Assembly: GCA_025201765.1 (NCBI GenBank)
Contig: MU623394.1
Coordinates: 124,001 to 188,000 of the forward strand
DNA: 64,000 nt
Reading direction: 5' to 3'
From: Daldinia sp. FL1419
Lineage: Eukaryota; Ascomycota; Sordariomycetes; Xylariales; Hypoxylaceae
How positions within the stretch are numbered: position 1 is the stretch's first letter; each line of letters starts with the position of its first letter. The notes beneath the pieces are model-generated. The model was not told the DNA's origin. It was given only the letters and a program-made list of their open reading frames with translations, and made no database searches. The position numbers and the translations under genes were made by a program. This document shows, in pieces, positions 23,559-35,440 of this stretch.

Positions 23559-24663
23559 CCTAGCATGAAGACTAGAATCAAGCCATAATCAGAAGCAAAT
23601 CTCTTAGAAACGCTTGCATTTTCTCTCTCTAAGGATTACCTCCAATTAGGTGCTGCCCAAGCGATTCCGTAGAATAGAAAGAGTACTTACACCTCAAAGT
23701 TCACTGTATGATTCGAATACTATCATTCCACGATGAAGCACTAGGTTAAACAGTTACCCGGTAACTATCACCGTCACTCAAGGCTTCTACTATCACCACT
23801 TACCCTATCAACAGCATCTTTCCACTCAAACTTCAATCCCAACGCCCCCCAAAACAGGCGTGAGAGAAACTCTGCCCCGTTCCTAGAATAGAAGCTACGT
23901 CTCCCAGCACCCATCTGGTGCATTCTCGCCCGTCGTAAACGCGCTCAATATATCGCAACGCCCTCCTAATTACCAAACCCCGAAGATCGATGGAGCGAAT
24001 AAGACGCCTGATACGAGCACCGTAGCAAGAATAGCCTGTTTATTCTTCGGCACTTCTCTCCATCTCCTCGCGGTATCAGAGACAAGAAAAGGTCCCTGTG
24101 TATGTTAGGTAGGTAGCCGGGCGACGGGGACCGGCTGATGGGAAAACGTTGCAATCTGGCGTTGATGCCATATCTGCCCGCGGTGAGGTGATTCCCCTAT
24201 CTACCTATGTTATCCCTGGACCTTCGATAAACCGAATCGGGCACGTATGAGCGGAATCGGCCGTGGAAGTGGGCTGTAAGTTCGAAGAATGACGGGAGGG
24301 ATATTGCGAGATGAATTGTTCGTGTTGAATTCTAAGAACTGAATTGGGTGAGGTCAAGATGATATAGGTAGAACATAAGTCGCAGTTGACTTTCACGATA
24401 CCGGCATTGTGTAATAGCGGCGTATGAGGATCAAAATGAAGCGCCGAGAGCTCTTTGACGCCATGCTAGTTATTTCAAAAGCAGCAAAATCATATATCAA
24501 CACTGCTTTACCATTACCTCAGTCACCAAACCTCATCAAACAGTCAAAACACTAAAAATTACAGCCATAATATTCAATATACCACTAATCAACACTGCGC
24601 GCCCTCGACTGCGGCAACACACCGATCATCTTCTATACGGAACAACGACTAAAGGCTATGTAG

Positions 24664-24695
24664 GCAGGCTAGGTAGGTTAGGTAGGTAGGTAGGT
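24664..24695 (+). repeat. TAGG-type tandem repeat
   Basis: Consecutive TAGGTAGG units with one interrupting TTAGG lie downstream of the kinesin gene. They are related to the scattered palindromic CCTAGG motifs elsewhere in the window. Confidence 0.75.
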
Positions 24696-24957
24696 ACTCT
24701 TTTAAAAATGAAAATCCGACATCATCATCATTGGAATATAGGTTTAGGTACCCTTCCCTAGAACGCCTTTATCGAACGCCACCGCATCGCTCCCCTTCCT
24801 TTCGCCCTTCGAAAAAAACATTAAACCACCATTTGGTTTGCAATGCATGTATATGTACTCCCCACGCGACTCTCTCGGTCCGCGTCTTCATTCGAACTTC
24901 AAAAGGAAAATAAATTATATCACAGGAAATGGACGTTTATACCTTCGATCGCAACCC

Positions 24958-27900
24958 TTATTTCTTGCTTCTGGCGGCCCCGTTGCCGCCCATTTTGACC
25001 TTTTGGGCCTATTCAAACAGTTAGCTAAACCTTTTTGAAATTTAGATATTATAGAGGGCATCACTTACGTCTTTGGCAAATTCCAGACTCCTTATAGTCT
25101 CATTTTCGTTCTCCTTGAGCGGGCTCACCATGACGAACATGAGTGTTCGGCAACCCTTGCCGAGAGATGGCCGTAGCAACTGGGTGAGGGTGTAAGATCG
25201 GAAGTCTACGCCCTCAGTCTTACCCTGACCTAGGCGTGATAACACCGTTCGCAGGTAGCTCAACGACGAGTTAATCTCAACACCTTCCTTGTAGATCTGT
25301 TCGCCGCGCGCCTTGTCCGGTGATTCAGAACCGGCCAAGTCGATTAGATTCAGGGTACCCTTTCGGGTCTTGATGATTTTACCGTCCTCGTCCTTTTTGA
25401 CCCCGCGGATCTTTAGGACCAGGATGGAATGTGATCGTGACGACCGGTCGTTCATTGCGGTTGCGGCTGTGTGGCGGTTGTTGTCCGCCGTCCTTACCAT
25501 TTCGTCTAGATCTTTTTCTTCTTTCAAGAGCGTGAAAGAGTGACCTTTAATGTTCAACTCTTCGCTAATCGGGTCGACAGTAAGTGGTTCGGGCTTCGCG
25601 CTGCGAGACGCAAGTAGGTCGTACAACTTGTCTTGATAGACCTCCAAGTAGCTTCCCTCAACCGCGTATTCCCAGCCCAACGCCTTCAGTCTGTCGACCT
25701 CGCTGAAGATCATGTCTTGTGTTCTAGGGATGATACCATCCTCCTTCCTACTCATCGTATACGTCTTACCCGATCCAGTTTGGCCATAGCAGAAGATGCA
25801 GACCTTCTTGCCATCCATGACGGATTGAACAAGTTGACTAATCTCGTCAAACACGTCTTTGTTGGTACAGTTGTCGTCGAAAACTCGCTCGAAATTGAAT
25901 TCTTTGGGCTCGCCGGCAATCATCTTGCCTGGCATTCTGAAGTCTTCTCGCTCTGTGGGTATGACTAGACCATCGATCTTGTCCTCGTCGAGCTCGCTGA
26001 CTCTTGGGTTGAATTTGATAAGATCATCACTAGATTTGTCTGCTGGAGGTTTAATTCGGCACATAACACGAATATTCCCCTTGAGTTCTTGGACTTGCTC
26101 AAAGAGCTTATGTCGTCTCTCCTCTTCCTTGATGAGTTTGTTTAGCAACGCCTGGGTCTCTTCGTCAACCTTCTTTCGTGCCGCTAGTTCTATTTCCTGG
26201 ATTCTTCGTTCGCATTCCAACTGGACGGCTTTATTCTGTTCTTCTAGGCTCTGGATGCGCTCTGAGCTTATGTCCAGTTTCTGGCTTAGAAGACTGATCT
26301 GTCCACCTAGGTGACCCTTATCTTTGGAGAGGCTTTCCTCGGCATCTTCCGCCCGCTTTCTGAGTCGGTCAATTGTTTTGAGGTTTTCGTCAATGTGGGC
26401 TTGAAGTGCTCTCTGCTCCTCTTCGGATTTTTGCAAGCTATCTTCGAAGTTTCGTATCCGAGTAGACTGCCTGTCTAGATCTATGTTGAGCAAGCGGATT
26501 TCGTGCTCGTGCTCTCGCTTCTGTCTTTCGAGGACACTTCGTAACTCCTTATTCTCATGAGACAGGTTGTCTAATCTGGCCTCGGCTTCGGCACCACATT
26601 TTGCTTCGAATTCCTGCTGAAGCTTGGCAACCTTGTCCATTTCGCGTTCGTAGTCGTCAACCTTAGCTCTCAGCTTTCTCTCGTGATCCGCTATGATTTC
26701 TTCGCAATATTTGTCGTGGCGTCTCTGTTGATCCTGAATATCGATGCTAAGGTTGCGGACCTGCCGCTCCGCATCTGCTAACTTATCCATGAGTCTTGCT
26801 TTTTCCGTTTGTAATTCGTTTCGCTGGTCCTCCAAGTTTGCCACTGCTACGCGTTAGCGGTCAATCCAAGCGTCATACCACAAACAAACAGCTTACCTCT
26901 CTTTTTTGCGATTTCAAGCTCTTCCTTTACGCCGAGACTGTTCTTCTCGGTAGCGCTCATAAACTCCTTCAGCTGTTGAAATTCACTGTCCATTTTACCG
27001 AGCTTCTCTTCGATTTCGGTTACTACAAAGCCGGTGAGGTTAGAATATTTACTTAGATATGGCCCCTTTTTAGGTGATGATGACATGGCAGCAATTGGAG
27101 TTTTCCGAATGTCATTCAAGCATGTTTCAAATTGACCAATAGCTTTTTGTACTGGTGTTGTAGGGACTACTAAGTCTGTCTGCGTCTCTTCATTCTGTGC
27201 ATAACGCTGGCCTCTGGCACTTGGAGGTTTGCGCTTAGGGGTTGTTTGGGGCGGCAAGGCCGTAGGCGGTGGCATAGTTGAGTTGGAAATTATTCGAGTT
27301 CCTTGCCTGTGCACCTTCTTGTTGATTGATAATGATTGGAATTTTTCTGATAGAGACACTTCTCTATCTTTGGGAAGCGGTTCTGTGTAGGGGATGTCTG
27401 TCATGTCTTGAAGGGATTGGAACTTCCGAATCTTCTTGCTGGATGTTCTGTTGGAATTGGGGTTTGCGCCAACATGCGCTATTGGGGGTATCGTACCATT
27501 GTTGCTGTTTCCATTGCCCTGTGTTTCCTCGCGCGTACCCATCGAAGTTGCAGGCCGTCCGGTTCTAACGGCCGATCGTGATCGAGAATGTGCGTACTGT
27601 GATCGTGAAGGGGGACGAACGCCGGAGCCGATACTCGTTGCATAGCTGCTCGTGCTGGAGGAGTAGCTGCTGTTCGAGGTGTGGCGGGATATAGAAGCAC
27701 TGTTAGAGCTTGAATGATTGGACCTAGGCTGTTCACGCAGATTAGTACGCCGGTTAGGGTCTGCAATAAGATAACGAGCTCGAAGCATCGCAGACATGGT
27801 TGAATTTCGACTGAATTAGAGGTAAAGAGTTATAGGTAAAGCTGTAAGAGGGGAGTCTGCGAAAAAGTATTGCGCTTATGACCTTTTCGAGTGAGAACCC

Positions 27901-28571
27901 ATCCTTAAATATGTACGCCCTCGACAATACAAAATGCATTTCCTATAAGATAAAGGAGAGGCGTCGACTGCCGTCGAATTGTGAAAGGGCATTGTGCATT
28001 GTGCATTGTGAAATTCGTGGTTGAAAGGAGACGTTACTTACCGCGTCTTTCAGAGCCATTCCCCTCAAGCTCTGCGAAGGTTGGTATGTGGTAGAGGAGG
28101 ACAAGCTAGTATGTTCTCCCGCTCGTTTGGATAAAGGTACTCGTTTCGCATCGGACTGTATGGCTGCATTTTGTTGCTGTGAGTATACGTGATCTAGATG
28201 TTGAATAAATGGATCATTCGAACCTGGCGCTGGCACGCTACGTTTGAGCCCGTGTGCTGCCGGTATCGACGATGACTGTTGTGACCGAACGTTACTCTGA
28301 GAACTAGTCATCTCGTATAAGCCACTCCCAATCCCATTCCCACTCCCACTCCCACTCCCACTCCCGCTCCCGCTGGAAATCGAGGTTGGAAATTGAGGTA
28401 TTCTTGTGGATATTTTCGATGGTTTTTGGATGCCGGTCGGCCTATGTTGCTGCAATGAAGAGTTAACTCCTATTTCTAATGTTGTACACGAGCAATACCG
28501 GAGCTGATCGACCCAAGTGTTAAGATCACAATAATAGGTAGGTAGGTACTTACCATGCTTTCTGCCTCCAT
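24958..28571 (-). CDS. kinesin-14 family motor protein (C-terminal motor)
   Basis: Exons (minus): 28571-28554, 28449-28038, 27760-26897, 26843-25069 and 25008-24958, giving about 1039 residues. The N-terminal 430 residues are disordered, Ser-rich, with a Gly-Ser run. A long coiled coil follows (about 430-690), then the neck LKGNIRVMCRIKP and the motor domain. P-loop GQTGSGKT lies near 785-792, with switch I NDRSSRSH and switch II LIDLAGSE. A motor at the C-terminus marks minus-end-directed kinesin-14 (Kar3/KlpA/Ncd), acting in the spindle. The last exon replaces a read-through tail with a basic end (ARSKK). One junction is unsure: the best donor after KDA (28042) does not keep frame, and a GTAACG donor four bases later does. 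Alternatively translation may begin at the ATG at 27797. Whether this is the KlpA orthologue or a paralogue is not decided. Confidence 0.85.
28320..28377 (-). repeat. hexanucleotide repeat encoding Gly-Ser
   Basis: About eight imperfect TCCCAC/TCCCGC units (plus strand) lie inside the kinesin second exon and are read as (Gly-Ser)n with an Asn-Gly-Ile interruption. Confidence 0.85.
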
Positions 28572-29735
28572 GGTTGGCGGTCCTCGAGGCTCCAAAAACA
28601 GATAAAAGAAAAAGCAGAGCAAATCAAATAACAAAGCAATTAAGTCCTGAAAGAGCGCGCTTCAACTCGAGGTCGAGAAATGGGAGTCGACGTTAAGATA
28701 CTCGTATTGAAGTTGGGAATTAGGAGTGAGACAAGAGACAGATTGTTTTTCCATTGAGCGAAGTGGGTAGCGTTTGATGGTGGTTCGAATTGTAGGGCGA
28801 AAGGATAAAGCTTTTTGAAATTGTGCAAATATCAATTATGCAGACCCGTCTTTGTTGATTACTCTGAAGCCGTTGTCCGAGTAACGAGAACACCAAAGTT
28901 CCATAATGGGCTTAGATGTGTGCTTAGGTAACTGGCTTCTTTTCCTATTCCATAAATCGGGGAAAAAGGCTTTTACGGTTTTATGGGGCTGAAACAGCGC
29001 TGCAGGCTGGAGGAGAGTCAGCTTACAAACTTGGTCTAAGCTTCTCCAAGCTGACAACGTGAGATAAAGATAGATGCAGGATAGCGCGTGGGGGAAAAGT
29101 TTATTACACTAGACTAGGCTAGTTAGCAGAATGCCGTCGAAAAAAGTGCACAATACAGCAATTTACATAATAAAGGGTTTCCACACAGTAATACCCGAAA
29201 TAAAAGGTTCGAAAAATACTTCAATAAGAGAAGAAGTTTTGCTTTTACTTAGACGTTTTTTTTTCTGAATTATAGGGTATAATTTGATAGAGTTGTGACA
29301 ATGGGAAGGTGAGGTGCGTGCTAAGAGAATTGGCACTTATTTTGACTCGATTCTGGTTAGTTAACGTTAGGTTAGAAAAGTACCTGCAATTAAGCAATTA
29401 AGCATTTTTAGGTCTCTTCACATGCCAAACACCAAAAATGCCAACCCTTGACGCCATCGAACCGTCTTAATTCATACCTTCTTTTATTCGACAGGTCCAA
29501 AATTCCCCGTTACCCTATTTTCTTACTTCTACTGCTTGCATTACCTTACCTTTGCGTTGGCACAACCCTTGCCGTTTCATGCCCAACATTTAGCAAACTA
29601 TTCCTTCATGTCTCGATAGCCTCGAAGAAAAAGACATACAAGGCTGGAAGCACTTGTCTATTGTAGCTAGCTTTTAATTTAGTTATTTATCACCACACGC
29701 GACATCTTTATAGCTCTAGTTTTTTACAGATTGCG
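28572..29735. promoter_or_regulatory. divergent region between kinesin and Vps66-like genes
   Basis: About 1.2 kb lies between two outward-facing genes. It presumably holds both promoters. It contains an AT-rich stretch near 29100-29300 and TAGGTAGG units at 28538-28548, the latter inside the first kinesin intron. No gene is seen; the short minus frames at 28640-29057 show no family signs. Confidence 0.4.
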
Positions 29736-30824
29736 ATGGAGAAATACAGCCAGTTCCGTGACCGCGGTAAGCTCTAACTTATACCTGTTTTTATTATTTA
29801 TTTTTTTTTATTTTTTTTTATGTCTGAAGTGATCATAACCCCAACTAATATCGCTCATCAAGGATCCGGCATCTCGCCCTTTATCCCCTCTTCGACGCCG
29901 AGCTCGACCCTCTCGTCGCTCTTACACGCCGGCCTCTTCCTCTTCCGATTACCGCTATTCTTATCCTACAGCGCATTATTCTTCCTCTTCCTCGACAACC
30001 TACCTTCTTTCCTCGTCCCGCAGATTATCCGTAAGCTGTTATTATGGATGTTCCTTGGAATACCGGGAATATGGTGGGTGGACCTACAACTTGACGGCGT
30101 CAAGCGCGGCTCGTTGTCGCAGCAGCCTAGCTCCCGCTTCCCGGGCAATACAAACCGTTCCATTATCGCTGCGCAGTTTACCAGCCCGATCGACGCCCTC
30201 TACCTTGCGGCTATCTTCGACCCCATATTTACCATCTCATTCCCGAATACCCGCAAGGTCCAGCGTGTTTCCCTTTTGCGCGCCATCTTGCTTGCCCTTT
30301 CACCACCGGTATCGTCTCCTCCCTCTCCCAAGAACCTGACTACTCTGCGTGCCCTTGTGGAGCAGTACCCGCATCGAGTCGTTGCTGTGTTCCCCGAGAT
30401 GAGCACCACAAACGGCAAGGGAATTCTTCCGTTTTCTCCCTCTCTACTATCCGCACCGGCCAATGCTCAGATCTTCCCCGTTAGCATACGGTACACGCCT
30501 CCCGATATCACGACCCCCGTCCCGGGTGCTTATGTGTCCTTTTTATGGAAACTTCTCAGCCGTCCCACGCATCTTATTAGGGTGCGCATTGCCGAGGGCG
30601 TAACCAACAGCTCTGCCGCGACAACAGACGGGGACGGTATATCGAACGGAGCGTCAGAGAAATCTGGGGACGAAGCAGACGGCGAAACCCTCACATCTGA
30701 GGAACGGGCGTTACTCGACAAGGTTGCGGATGATCTCGCGCGACTTGCGCGTAACAAGCGAGTCGGTTTGACACTTCGTGATAAGGCAGCATTTGTCTCG
30801 GCTTGGAACAAAGGGAAAAAGTAA
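29736..30824 (+). CDS. vps66: Vps66/LOA1-like membrane acyltransferase (PlsC-related)
   Basis: Exons: 29736-29766 and 29863-30824, giving 330 residues. The small first exon encodes MEKYSQFRDR and joins to GSGISPFIP, which is how fungal members of this family begin. The intron has a CTAAT branch sequence. Two hydrophobic segments (about 28-50 and 60-80) suggest membrane anchoring. The acyltransferase blocks are present but divergent. The HX4D motif reads Phe-Thr-Ser-Pro-Ile-Asp, with Phe in the His position. The FPEGT motif reads FPEMSTTNG, with Met in the Gly position. The family transfers acyl groups to lysophosphatidic acid or similar lysolipids in the ER or lipid droplets. If the missing His matters, this copy may be inactive or use another mechanism. 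The C-terminus is charged and low in complexity. The gene is convergent with dihydroxyacid dehydratase. Confidence 0.8.
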
Positions 30825-31441
30825 AGCGATGCGCCCTTTTCTACGCTCTTACGCCTTATGTTTTTTTTTCTCTTTCACAAGCGGCCAAGCTGTTTGCTTG
30901 TTGGCAACTTGTCCAACGTCATTGTTACGCATTTCGGGTGGAGCATGCATTGATTGATATTATTATTATCTTCCCCCACGTGGTTTTGGCTTCACCTATT
31001 AGAATAGGAAAGCAGGGGTAAAACGAATCGGAATTTCTTGCGGGAGGCTACGACCAGTGTGACGACATGTAGGAAGTGGCACGATGTATGGTGTACCATG
31101 TCTGTAAACATTGCGGCCAGATTATGAGAAATGAACTGCAGGCTTCAACCTTAATGCGGCAATGGGAATCTTGTAAGCACTTTAGCTCTAGTTCAGATCT
31201 AGTTACACCTCTCAATACTTTAGTGGGACTTTAGGGACTTTGAATTTTCTTCGATTTTTTTCTTCTTCTTGTTAATTACCGCTCTTAGACCGCGGTCGGA
31301 ATCCGATGCGCACTCCATTTTCCGGACCAGAAACCATATCACCGCGCAATAACATAGCCCGAGACCAATAAATACAAGACATTCCACTTGCTTTTGAATA
31401 TTCAACCCCAGAACCTCATATATATAATTTTAATAGTGTTT
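30825..31441. other. intergenic region, convergent 3' ends
   Basis: The 3' ends of the Vps66-like gene (+) and dihydroxyacid dehydratase (-) meet here. No gene, RNA or clear repeat is seen. Confidence 0.5.
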
Positions 31442-33308
31442 TTAGTGTCCCGTAGTGACGCAGCCGTGACTAGCGTCGCTAACGAGAGCGGCGTACTTGG
31501 TTAATGTTCCTTGAGCATACCGCGGCGGCGGGGGTGTCCATGACTTCCTCCTCTCCGCCATCTCCGCGTCGCTAACGTCAGTGTCGATGACACGCTTCTC
31601 TGCATCTATCGTGATGGTATCGCCGTCCTTCACCAAACCGATGGGACCTCCCTCGCGCGCCTCGGGCGTGATGTGACCAATCAAGAAACCGTGACTGCCA
31701 CCTGAGAATCGGCCGTCAGTTAGCAGCGCAACGTCGTTACCAAGACCATAGCCCATGATAGCAGACGAAGGTTTCAACATCTCAGGCATACCGGGGCCAC
31801 CCTTGGGTCCCTCGTATCTGATGATAACCACGGTCTTCTCGCCCTTCTTCAGCTCGCCACGCTCAAGGGCCTGGATGAAGTCATCCTCTTGGTCGTAGCA
31901 CTTGGCCTTACCAGTAAAAACAAGACCTTCCTTACCGGTGATCTTGCCGACGGAACCGCCGGGGGCGAGCTGGCCACGTAAGATCTGGATGTGGCCCGTA
32001 GGCTTGATAGGGTTGGAAAATGGTCGGATGATCTCCTGGTCCTTGGGGAAGGAGGGCCAAGACTCCACATTCTGCTTTAGCGTCTTACCAGTGACAGTGA
32101 TGCTGTTACCCTTGAGGATACCTTCACCGATGAGGAACTTCAGCAGAGCAGGGGTACCGCCGATCTTGTGCATGTCTTCCATTACGAACTTGCCGGAGGG
32201 TTTTAGGTCAGCGAGGAAAGGTGTTCTGTCTGAGACGGCCTGGAAGTCGTCAACGGTGAGCTTGATGCCCACGGAGTCCGCAATGGCGATCAAGTGCATG
32301 ACAGCGTTTGTGCTACCTCCAAGAATGTTGACCACAACCATGGCTTCTTCGAATGCTTCTCTCGTCATGACGTCCCGCGGGCGGATGTCCTCCCTCATGG
32401 CGTGCTTGATCGCTTCACCAACTTGTTCGCATTCCTTGATCTTGCTAGGATCGTCGGCGGGGCTACTACTGCTGCCTGTCAGGGTCATTCCTAGTGTTTC
32501 AATAGCAGTAGCCATGGTGTTTGCCGTGTACATGCCACCACATGCACCCTTTCCAGGGCACGCGTGTCGGATAATATCGAATCGCTGTTCCTCCGTGATA
32601 TCGCCGGAAATGTACTGTCCGTACGCTTGGAAAGCGCTGACAATATCAATCGGCTTGCCAGAATTGCTGCAGCCCGGCTTAATGGTACCGCCATATACCA
32701 TGATACTAGGTCGGTTCACTCGGCCCATAGCTATTAATACACCGGGCATATTCTTGTCGCATCCGGGCAGCGAAACGTTTGCATCGTACCATTGACCTTG
32801 CATAACAGTTTCAATACTATCTGCGATGATCTCTCTGCTCTGTAGAGAGTAGCGCATGCCGGTTGTACCCATAGAAATGCCATCGGAGACACCAATCGTG
32901 TTAAACCGGTAAGGGATAAGCCCGGCGCGCGCGACGGATTCTTTAACCACAGCCGACAGGTCCATCAAGTGCATATTACACGGATTGCCTTCGTACCACA
33001 CCGATGAAATACCGACCTGGGGTTTTGATAGGTCCTCTTCGGTAAGACCTGTGGCGTACAGCATAGCTTGCGAAGCACCCTGAGCCTTGGGTTGTGTGAT
33101 GAAGCGGGATACTTTGTTGAGATCCGAATCGTTTGAACGGCGACAAGACGTCGTACTTAGGAGGCGACTAATAAAAGGATCAGCTATATGATGTATAAGA
33201 GATGCGATAATCTGGCTGTTTCACATACGCATATTGTCTCGGTGGCGTAAGGGCACCCCGAGCCAGAGCTACCGGAGCTCTGGCTCGAAGAAGGGCATGT
33301 AATGCCAT
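31442..33308 (-). CDS. ILV3: dihydroxyacid dehydratase, mitochondrial (branched-chain amino acid synthesis)
   Basis: Exons (minus): 33308-33229 and 33167-31442, giving 601 residues. The first exon and the start of the second form a basic, Arg-, Ala- and Leu-rich presequence (MALHALLRARAPVALARG) typical of mitochondrial import. The enzyme dehydrates 2,3-dihydroxy-isovalerate and 2,3-dihydroxy-3-methylvalerate, the third step of valine and isoleucine synthesis. Family signatures are intact: GCDKNMPG near residues 162-169 and CPGKGACGGMYTANTM near 230-245. The likely Fe-S ligands are Cys90, Cys163 and Cys236 (assigned by analogy to bacterial IlvD). Length and motifs suggest a working enzyme. It lies about 6.6 kb from the polyketide locus. 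That is compatible with ordinary housekeeping, though duplicated copies of this enzyme are known as resistance genes in some fungal clusters. Confidence 0.96.
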
Positions 33309-34578
33309 GGTGAGCTTTGAAGGGAAAGCTTGGACGAGAGGTCCTAGAGCTGTTGGGTCGACCAACAAGAAGCTCTCCCACAACTGAAATAAGGCCGATT
33401 AATAAAGAGGGGTCTTGTAACAACTAAGCCCTTTGCCAATGGAAAGTAAAGGCAAATAAGGGAATCTTCAATTGGCCTTTTAAGATCGTGTCATGCACTA
33501 GACCATGATCTTTTTATTTTTTTATTTTTTTTGGTGAGTCCAGGTCAAAAATTTCTTGGGCGACATCGGCCGGTGACAAAAATCCCAAAATTGATTGGAG
33601 AACCTGCTGAAAGCGATAGCACGATGCGGATATGCCAAGCCCCGCTAAACCCCGCACTAATTAGGGTGCACTTATGACCATTTATAGAGTTTCTATTGGC
33701 TCGCTGTTTGGATACTCGATGCCCGTGGGGCCGACATGTCCGGGCTTGTCCCCGATCACCGGATCGGACCCGGTCCGTAACTCATTGCTCAACTAAGGCA
33801 AGTGCTATATTACACTGCTAATAAGGAAGGAAATGGTGACTTGTTTCTCGGATCCTTTTAGAGCCTATCATGGCGAAGCAGGCTGTGTTCGTGAATATTC
33901 GCCAACTTATGAGCTAAGAACATTTGATAGAGCAGTCAGTGTATTATTGCTCAATGTTAGCTACCTGCCTAGGGCTGCTAGGTACTTAGTCTCCGAAAAT
34001 TCTAAGTAAATAGATAAGTAAAGATACAAATCAGTAAAGCGACAGTTCGAATATGTGGAATAATAAAGGTCTATGTAATAGGTGTGTGATTTAGAACTGA
34101 GGTATAACCTTACTGCTACTTGACCCCATCAACCTACCACCTAACAATAATCAAATATGAGATTTCATACACTAAAATATAGTATCATTTGGCACTCGTT
34201 ACTCTAATTTACGGCTATAGACATGGTCCAATCCGAAGCTCAAGTCGAGTGTATCACCTTCCAAAAGGGGACATCCGTCACGGCTCCGCTTTGGAGTCTA
34301 GAGCACACTCCATCTCTTATCGTAGACTCGTGCAATGCCGGCAGAGGGGCCGAGATCTGCCCCACTACTCCGAGCCCATGGGAGGTCAAGGTAAGTAGAA
34401 GCTTATTTCTTATACGCCGCATGATATGGGTTGTATGTATTGCTAAAAACGGCATAGGCATATCGTCTGCTACGACGGTGCGAGGATGTGCGAGTGCTGA
34501 TAGAAACAGAGGTTTAGCCGGAAGCTAGCGAGTTCAACATGACAGGAATAACAGAGTCTAAACCGATACACTATCGCT
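33309..34578. other. intergenic region upstream of the transporter pseudogene
   Basis: No gene is convincingly supported. A short frame beginning at an ATG at 34223 encodes about 55 Cys- and Pro-containing residues and could splice (GTAAGT donor near 34390) to a short DVRVLIETEV segment near 34481. I recognise no family and would not call it. A T-rich tract lies at 33510-33532. Confidence 0.45.
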
Positions 34579-35440
34579 ATGACTAGAACCAACGATACCT
34601 TCTCTCGAGATAAAGTCGACGGTATCGACCATAATGATCTTATTCACGTAGACCACGAGGTCGGGTTTACCAACCCCGGGCTTCCCAACGATGTCTTCGG
34701 GCGAGAAGATAACCACGACATCAAGTACAAGACGTTAAGCTGGCCGCTGACGGCCGTATTGATGATTACCGAAATTATATCAAACGGCATGTTAAGCTTA
34801 CCGAGCCCACTAGATGCGGTCGGTATTGCTCCCGGCGTGATTGTCATGGCGTTCCCAGGCATGTTCGCTACCTTCACCGCGTGGCTGCTTATAGAGTTTA
34901 GGATCAAACACCCCGAAGGTAGGTACCTATGTAAAATCCTCCTGGTCGATAAGATTGAACATTCTGCTGATAGTTGCTATGCGTGAAGCGCATAATATGG
35001 GAGACGCTGGGAACATCTTATTCGGACCTATCGGTAGGGAGATAGGAACCATCATCTTTGCTGTCTGTTCCGCGGGGTCCTAGATCCTCGCTGGCCAGCT
35101 TGCCCTGACCGTCCTCTCGGATGCGAAGCTATGTGCAACTGCGTTTTCTGGAATTTTCACCGTCGCGTTCCTCTTCGCAGTTGGTATCCCCATCTTCAAC
35201 TATTTGGTTGATATCGCAGCGTCTATGTTTGCTGCATGGTGTACGTCATATTGTCTCATATCCTGGAGTGCTTGCTAATTTTCACTGTTATAGATATATA
35301 CGGTCTAGTGGGAGGTTTCTAGTTGTATAATATATACCACTACCGTGGAGGATATAGGGGATGGATAAGTAGACTTATTATGATTATTCTTAACGTACTA
35401 ACTGCACTTGCGGATGGGTTCATATGCGTCGGTGGCTTAC
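34579..35440 (+). pseudogene. AAAP-type amino acid transporter relic with internal deletion and stop codons
   Basis: Blocks 34579-34918, 34989-35240 and 35294-35440 follow the exon pattern of a fungal AAAP (Aa_trans, mtr-like) transporter. The first block has ITEIISNGMLSLPS and EFRIKHPE, the second HNMGDAGNILFGPIGREIG, the third GFICVGG. The second block jumps from SDAKLC directly into a near-C-terminal helix (FNYLVDIAASMFAAW). Roughly half the protein, the central membrane helices, is therefore missing. In-frame TAG stops lie at 35081-35083 and 35320-35322; the second stands where the family has Trp (GFFWLY). Both stops are explained by CpA-to-TpA changes, the pattern left by repeat-induced point mutation. 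The introns are still recognisable. It cannot encode a working transporter. It could also be described as a truncated duplicate of an intact copy elsewhere. Confidence 0.85.

Larger units (their letters stand above)
23301..24957. other. intergenic region between cutinase and kinesin genes
   Basis: The 3' ends of the cutinase (+) and kinesin (-) genes converge here. No gene is supported. A TACCTACCTAGGTAGGTA palindrome lies at 23541-23558. A run of TAGG-type units (TAGGTAGGT) lies at 24664-24695; it is not the telomeric TTAGGG unit. Confidence 0.5.

Noticed and set aside
24664..24695. TAGG-type run as an interstitial telomere
   Set aside because: The unit is mostly TAGG, not TTAGGG, so it is a simple repeat.
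31902..32795. 297-codon plus-strand frame
   Set aside because: It lies exactly antisense to dihydroxyacid dehydratase. It is a long shadow frame of a strongly biased coding sequence, with no domain of its own.
34223..34515. Possible two-exon mini-gene upstream of the transporter relic
   Set aside because: It can be spliced to about 65 residues but matches no family and has no independent support.
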